Assembly: GCA_020746835.1 (NCBI GenBank)
Contig: JAGPNK010000005.1
Location: 1,922,001-1,986,000 of the forward strand
DNA: 64,000 nt
Direction of reading: 5' to 3'
Source of the DNA: Stachybotrys elegans
Taxonomy: Eukaryota; Ascomycota; Sordariomycetes; Hypocreales; Stachybotryaceae
The translations under genes were made by a program, and so were the position numbers. Shown here piece after piece: positions 59,243 through 64,000 of this stretch; position 1 is the first letter of the stretch, and every line of letters begins with the position of its first letter. The notes beneath the pieces are model-generated. The model had not been told where the DNA came from. It made no database searches and worked only from the letters and a program-made list of their open reading frames with translations.

Positions 59243-61154
59243 GTTGACGATTTTACCTCATGAAACGACCACATATGCGCTTCATGCAATGGCGAGGCCT
59301 ATGGGCATCGTGCGCCGGAGTGATGCAACGACAGCCACCACCAGCCCGAGGGGTGGAAAGGAAAGCGACCGGGCCACCACACCACACCAACACGTGCTGG
59401 ACACGGCCGAGAGCAACAATCAGGCAGCAAGCCTGTTGATATGTGCGATTCTTGCCTGGCTGCTCGGCGCGACTCCCTTTTGAGGGCTGATGGGTTGTGC
59501 TCTGGTGGGTTTATTGTCAGGTTTTCAATCTCCAGATGAAAGATGAACAACGAACAACGCGTCCAGTTGACAAGCGCGCGTATCTGTTACTAAGGTCAGA
59601 AAAGGTACCCTGCGAAATCCGAACTCCACCCGCCGATAAGATTTCTCTTGGCCCGAGCCTTTGCCGATGGGAAAGAGCCTACGGAGTACGGATAAGGCAA
59701 GAATGGAAAACGGCAGGGACGAGACAAAGTCCAAAGTCCAAAAAATGGGTCGTTAAGACAATCGGGGTTTCATCGTCATGGTCTTGCATTCCATTTTTAT
59801 ATGTCTAATAGAGTTGCATTTTATTTGGTGTATAGCCAATCACGGATTGAATTAGTAGCTCTCAAGATGGTTTACACCAAGAAGCGTCGAGATTTTAACC
59901 GTACTGGTTAACTCAAACTATCCCAATTACCAGCTGGACGATGGGCAATTCATTTCAAAGGCGTGCTTCAATAATGAGGGTTTCACCCAGCACTCCCCTT
60001 GGAAAGAGTGAATCCAACCTTGCAAGCTTGGTACCGCAAGCGCAGGCATCGCGGAGATCATGTAAGGCAGCGCAGGGATGCCATTGACAGATCACGCTCC
60101 CCCTCCCTCTAATTCGGCCTCGAGGCTCACGTTCTTGTGCCATCTCGGGCCGCACTACGAACCCCTTTTCCCCTTTACCCCTTGAGTGATCGACCGACGC
60201 CGTCCGTGATGCGAGAGGAGGAAGCAATTTAGCAAACTGCACAGCCCGCTGGAGCATCCAAAGGCGCCGGAGCGGCTGTCCCTGGAGAAAGGATGCAGTT
60301 CCAGACAATGGCGCCCCTGGGAGATCAGCATCCAGGGCGTCCCAAACCACCAAACACCCCATCAATTCCGTCATCAGAATGACTAGGCTGAGACTAACCA
60401 AGTGTCGATCGAGGCTACAAAGGATAGAGGCGATCCGAATTAGGTTGGCCCCGTCTCGAGTGCAGGTGAAAAGACCGGACCATCCGTGGCATGGAGACCG
60501 GAGATCCAAGGCCAAGGCCAGGGCTCGGGCTCGGGACTCGTGGTTGCTGCGCAAGGTTGTCGCTACCTTACTGGACCCTTCATTCGGGTGCTACCGCACG
60601 CGGGTGCAGACGATGACGCATGTAGTCGGAACTTTGGCACGAGCTAAAAGTAAAAGTGTCGGGTGGTGGGTGGTGAGTGGTGAGTGGTGAGAATGACACC
60701 ACTGCCGAGTGCGCCTTCAATCGCAGGTTAGTAGGTACCACTGCTTGCACTATGTAGCAGTGGGCCGGCAAGTACCAGTCCCAGCCAACCCTTCCATCCC
60801 TCATCCCAATTGTCCTGTGCATGACGTAGCCGCACAACTCCTGCGCCCCAGACCAGCAGGAGCCTATCGCAGCCCAGGTGACGATCCTCCACCCAATACC
60901 AACACGTCTCCGCCTCCTCCGCTGCCTCCAAGCTCTCTCTCACATAAAACAGCCAGCCCATCCCCATCCCATCTTGGATCGTCCACCCACATCCCCATCC
61001 CCATCCCCCTCCCCATTACTTTATTGCCATTCTTCTTGGTATCCTGAATCTATATCTTCACCATTGTGCTCGCTGATCGCCCTCGTGCTCCATCAGTGCC
61101 CCTGCTCTTCTCCACATCCGCTCAAAACACATCGCACCACCCGCAACCGCCACA
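59243..61154. promoter_or_regulatory. Divergent intergenic region, kmt6 / pil1
   Basis: This 1.9-kb region lies between the divergent kmt6 (-) and pil1 (+) genes. It contains GTGGTGAGTG repeats at 60663-60690, a TAGGTACCA motif near 60732 and pyrimidine-rich sequence at 60880-61030 leading to pil1. An ORF of 199 codons (59955-60554, -) has no family features. No gene is seen. Confidence 0.5.
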
Positions 61155-62499
61155 ATGCATCGAACCTACTCTATGCGCCAGACCCGGGCGCCCACTGCCT
61201 CTCAGCTCCAGGTATGCTTCAATCTCGCCTGCGAATCGCTCTCCTCTGGTCGTATGACTGGGCTAACGCGCACAAATGCAGAGCCCACCGCCTCCTCCGT
61301 CATCCACTAAGTCAGGACGCATCTTCGGCAAGGCCAACCTGGGTAAGGCTCCAAATCCGCCACGAGATGGAAACCAATGAATTCAGCACATTCATTGTCA
61401 TTTCTCTCCCCATGCCCGCCTACAGCGGCTAACGTATACAGGCCATGCCCTCCGTCGCAATGCTGGCGGTGCCTTCGGGCCTGACCTTGCTAAGAAGCTG
61501 TCGCAGCTTGTGAAGATGGAGAAGAACGTTATGCGCAGCTTGGAGACGGTCGCCAAGGAACGCATGGAGGTTGCTGTATGTCTTTGATTCATTTTTTGAG
61601 CCATCATCTCTTGACTAACTCTTCCTCAGCAACAACTTTCCCTCTGGGGCGAGGCGGGCGACGAAGATGTCTCTGACGTCACCGACAAGCTTGGTGTCCT
61701 TCTGTACGAAATCGGCGAGCTGGAAGACCAGTACGTCGACCGCTACGACCAATACCGCATCACCATGAAGAGCATCCGCAACATTGAGGCCTCTGTCCAG
61801 CCAAGCCGAGACCGTGAGACACCCAGCCTCCCATCTCAGACGATGACGTGCACACACTAACTCGGCGTAGGCAAGCAAAAGATCACCGACCAGATCGCCC
61901 ACCTCAAGTACAAGGAGCCCAACTCCCCCAAGATTGTTGTCCTTGAGCAGGAGCTCGTCCGTGCCGAAGCCGAGTCCCTGGTTGCCGAAGCCCAGCTGTC
62001 CAACATCACACGCGAGAAGGTCAAGGCCGCATATACCTACCAGTTCGACGCTCTGCGCGAGCACTGCGAGAAGGTCGCCATCATCGCTGGATATGGCAAG
62101 CACTTGCTGGAGCTGATTGACGACACTCCCGTCACCCCCGGAGAGACCCGCGCGGCCTACGACGGTTACGAGGCTAGTAAGGCTATTATCCAGGATTGCG
62201 AGGATGCCCTGACCAACTGGGTGACTTCCAACGCCGCCGTGTCCTCCAAGCTTTCGACTCGCTCGCGCACCTTGTCGCAGCGCCGCAGGAACAACATCCG
62301 CAACCGAGGCGAAGGCCATGACCTCTCTGGCCAGGACGCTCCGCTTAACGACGGCAGCTCCTGGGTGGCTAGAGACGCTGATCTCGACAGTGATGAGGAG
62401 GACGACCTCGACGACGAGAAGCGTCACTCCGTCCTCGACAGTGACGGCGGAATGAACGGCGAGAGCCGGGGACGAACTCAGGAGGCCATTGTGGCATAA
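61155..62499 (+). CDS. pil1: Eisosome core protein Pil1/Lsp1
   Basis: This gene has five exons: 61155-61211, 61282-61342, 61442-61575, 61630-61813 and 61871-62499. Introns are 70, 99, 54 and 57 nt, all in phase. The product is 354 aa. The start MHRTYSMRQTRAPTASQLQ and the GRIFGKANLGHALRRNAGG segment form the basic N-terminal helix that binds the plasma membrane. A BAR domain follows from about 45 to 260 (KLSQLVKMEKNVMRSLETVA, QLSLWGEAGDEDVSDVTDKL, ELEDQYVDRYDQYR, YTYQFDALREHCEKVAIIAG). The acidic, disordered tail ends EAIVA. Pil1 polymers shape eisosomes (MCC domains), PI(4,5)P2-rich furrows of the plasma membrane. A 270-codon antisense ORF over the last exons is a codon-usage shadow. Confidence 0.95.
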
Positions 62500-62830
62500 G
62501 ACTAGTACAACAAAAGGATCGGCGTCAAAGTAATGGATGGTGTCTAATCAGACGCTGTAGGGAATGGTAATGTGGAGGTTTTGGATTATGAGTCTTCTGT
62601 CTTCTGCTGGGGAGGAGTTTGCGTTGGGACAAACATGACAACCGCTCTCGTAGGGTTCTTCAGTCTTAGGCCGAGTGCTTTCTTTGTCCGGGTATTGTTC
62701 TCTGTATTCTTTTCCGGTATAATACCATGCAATTTTCTGCACGCTAGATCCCGCAGCCTATGTTATTGAGACACAGGCCATTGAGAGTATCGTGATGCCC
62801 AAACCGGCCTTTCCAGCGCACGTCGTGATA
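62500..62830. other. Convergent intergenic region
   Basis: This 331-bp space lies between the 3' ends of pil1 (+) and naa38 (-). No feature is seen. Confidence 0.5.
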
Positions 62831-63220
62831 TCAGTGAGCCTTCATCTGACTAGCGAACTTTTCCACCTCCATCTTGACAATGTGTTGCCCAGGAATGACG
62901 ACGAGGCCAAGGTATCGCGATGTCATGTCCAGGGTGAAGGTTCCTCGTGACGCCTTGTCTGCCTTTTCTGCCTCTTCGGCTTGTCTCTCAGCCGATGGCT
63001 GGCGATACTCATACGTATGGGCAAGCACAATATTCTGGTCCTGCAAGACGGCGACATCAGTAAGAAAGATTCAGCGCCGCGAGCATGGGTACCGTATGAA
63101 GAGGCATACTGGATCGGTGCATTTCAAAGAGCCCACGAAAAGCCGCCCATCCGTCGCAAGGACGCGCAGGTTGTGGTTCAAGAGACTAGCGAGATACTCT
63201 CTAGCCTCTTCTTTATCCAT
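62831..63220 (-). CDS. naa38: NatC auxiliary subunit Naa38 (LSM-fold)
   Basis: This is a two-exon gene, 63220-63110 and 63040-62831, with a 69-nt intron (donor GTATGC) and phase 0. The product is 106 aa. It is a single Sm-like domain: Sm1 part YLASLLNHNLRVLATDGRLF and VGSLKCTDPDQNIVLAHTYE, then a charged insert (SAERQAEEAEKADKASRG) and Sm2 part RYLGLVVIPGQHIVKMEVE. This matches LSMD1/Naa38 (yeast Mak31), the small subunit of the NatC N-terminal acetyltransferase. A cytoplasmic LSM protein of another kind is less likely. The short first exon (37 codons) leaves only the second exon as a visible ORF. It is divergent from rad2 across 478 bp. Confidence 0.88.
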
Positions 63221-63698
63221 AGCTGGATTTGCAATAGATAAGAGCCGAGGGCGATGGATGCATTCAAGGAGGTTTCTTGGTCATTGGGATTCCAGGTTCC
63301 CTCAGCATAACTATCACAGCAAAAACATGACCCAAAAAGGGAGAGGGTTTTGGGGCATCTCCTCCAAGCTTAGCGGCAGATCAGGTAAGCAGCTGTTCAT
63401 TCCCAGGTAAGCCTGTAGGTACCAACCTACGAATTCGGGATCCACTCTGCTACCTCATTACCCATGACGTGCGTCGTTGTGGATTCACGATCTCTCATTC
63501 TCTTCGTGAACCACCTTTGCAACACCTGTCAATCACGGCCTGGGAAGTTTTGTTTGTTAACCCTCATAGAAGGTGTCGGGCAGGCATCATGAGTCATAGT
63601 GCCTCTTCACATGAGGGTTGAATCTACCTCAGCGCTTGTTCAAGCTTCCATTCCGAAAACTCAACTCATCACTCACTTAACTTCATCAGATCTGAACC
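63221..63698. promoter_or_regulatory. Divergent promoter region, naa38 / rad2
   Basis: The region is 478 bp and separates two divergent genes. It includes a GTAGGTACCAACCTAC inverted-repeat motif at 63415-63430, a member of the TAGGTACC group found elsewhere here. No other site is recognised. Confidence 0.5.
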
Positions 63699-64000
63699 AT
63701 GGGTGTTACCGGCCTGTGGACAGTCATCCAGCCCTGCGCTCGTCCCACGAATCTTGCTACGCTTAATCGCAAGCGACTAGCCGTCGACGCTTCAATATGG
63801 ATCTACCAGTTTCTCAAGGCTGTCCGTGACAAAGAAGGCAACGCTCTCAGAAACTCACATGTTGTCGGTTTCTTCCGTCGCATATGCAAGCTGCTGTGGT
63901 ATGGCATCCTTCCCGTCTTCGTCTTTGATGGAGGCGCTCCATCCCTGAAGAGGGCAACTCTTCAGGCGCGTCGTCTGCGACGCGAGGGGCGCCGGGAGGA
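63699..64000 (+). CDS. rad2: DNA repair endonuclease Rad2/XPG (3' partial)
   Basis: This is the first 100 codons of a gene that runs off the window end. The ATG at 63699 opens MGVTGLWTVIQPCARPTNLA, the start of the XPG N-nuclease domain. Catalytic aspartates are expected in LAVDASIWIYQF and in VFVFDGGAPSLKRAT, both present. The basic stretch RRLRREGRREE ends the visible part. Full-length Rad2/Rad13/XPG makes the 3' incision in nucleotide-excision repair. The start is well supported because the N-terminal MGV(T/S)GLW is conserved across the family. It belongs to the XPG group and not to FEN1 or Exo1, judging from the CARPTNLATLNRKRLAVDAS context. Confidence 0.93.
   Translation, partial: MGVTGLWTVIQPCARPTNLATLNRKRLAVDASIWIYQFLKAVRDKEGNALRNSHVVGFFRRICKLLWYGILPVFVFDGGAPSLKRATLQARRLRREGRRE

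Noticed and set aside
59955..60554. 199-codon minus-strand ORF between kmt6 and pil1
   Set aside because: No conserved motif; Arg/Leu-rich random composition; lies in a divergent promoter region.
61615..62427. 270-codon ORF antisense to pil1
   Set aside because: It is a shadow of the pil1 reading frame and crosses its introns.

Overview
The window is nuclear DNA of a filamentous ascomycete (Pezizomycotina, most likely Sordariomycetes and probably Hypocreales). The evidence is: short introns of about 47-100 nt with CTAAC/CTGAC branch sites; pyrimidine-rich leaders; an AbaA-type TEA-domain conidiation regulator; a Pil1/Lsp1 eisosome gene; and an E(z)/KMT6 gene. The species cannot be named from sequence alone. 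I recognise no tRNA, rRNA, CRISPR array, transposon or secondary-metabolite cluster.

I support nineteen protein-coding genes, two of them cut by the window edges. Two are split into exons too short to form long ORFs and were rebuilt by hand: an LC8 dynein light chain (seven exons, 19915-20595) and a cyclophilin (five exons, 34360-35514).

Layout. 1-11 kb: the 3' part of a conserved fungal protein, a hypothetical possibly DNA-binding protein, the elongation-factor methyltransferase Efm2, and the RNA polymerase II elongation factor ELL. 11-20 kb: an 8.8-kb stretch with no gene I can support. 20-28 kb: LC8 dynein light chain, the pre-rRNA processing protein Mrd1 and the developmental regulator AbaA. 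28-42 kb: a gene-poor zone with a secreted DUF7492-type protein, cyclophilin and a membrane RING-H2 protein, split by a 5.2-kb desert. 42-64 kb: a compact housekeeping block with a GPALPP/DUF3752 protein, Vps8, an unknown helix-hairpin-helix protein, a DUF1479 protein, a BAP31-like ER protein, KMT6, Pil1, the NatC subunit Naa38 and the start of Rad2/XPG.

The genes do not form one pathway. They group loosely into gene expression and RNA work (ELL, Mrd1, Efm2, GPALPP, cyclophilin), membrane and trafficking work (Vps8, BAP31, Pil1, RING-H2, dynein light chain), and development/chromatin (AbaA, KMT6).

The observations most worth checking are: a DUF1479 oxygenase-fold protein in which both expected iron-binding histidines read as tyrosine; a secreted DUF7492 protein whose predicted mature N-terminus is histidine, a possible copper histidine-brace; a long KMT6 tail with an AT-hook-like motif; the 8.8-kb desert; and two families of short palindromic motifs scattered through the intergenic DNA. 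I did not find a clearly new multi-gene system.
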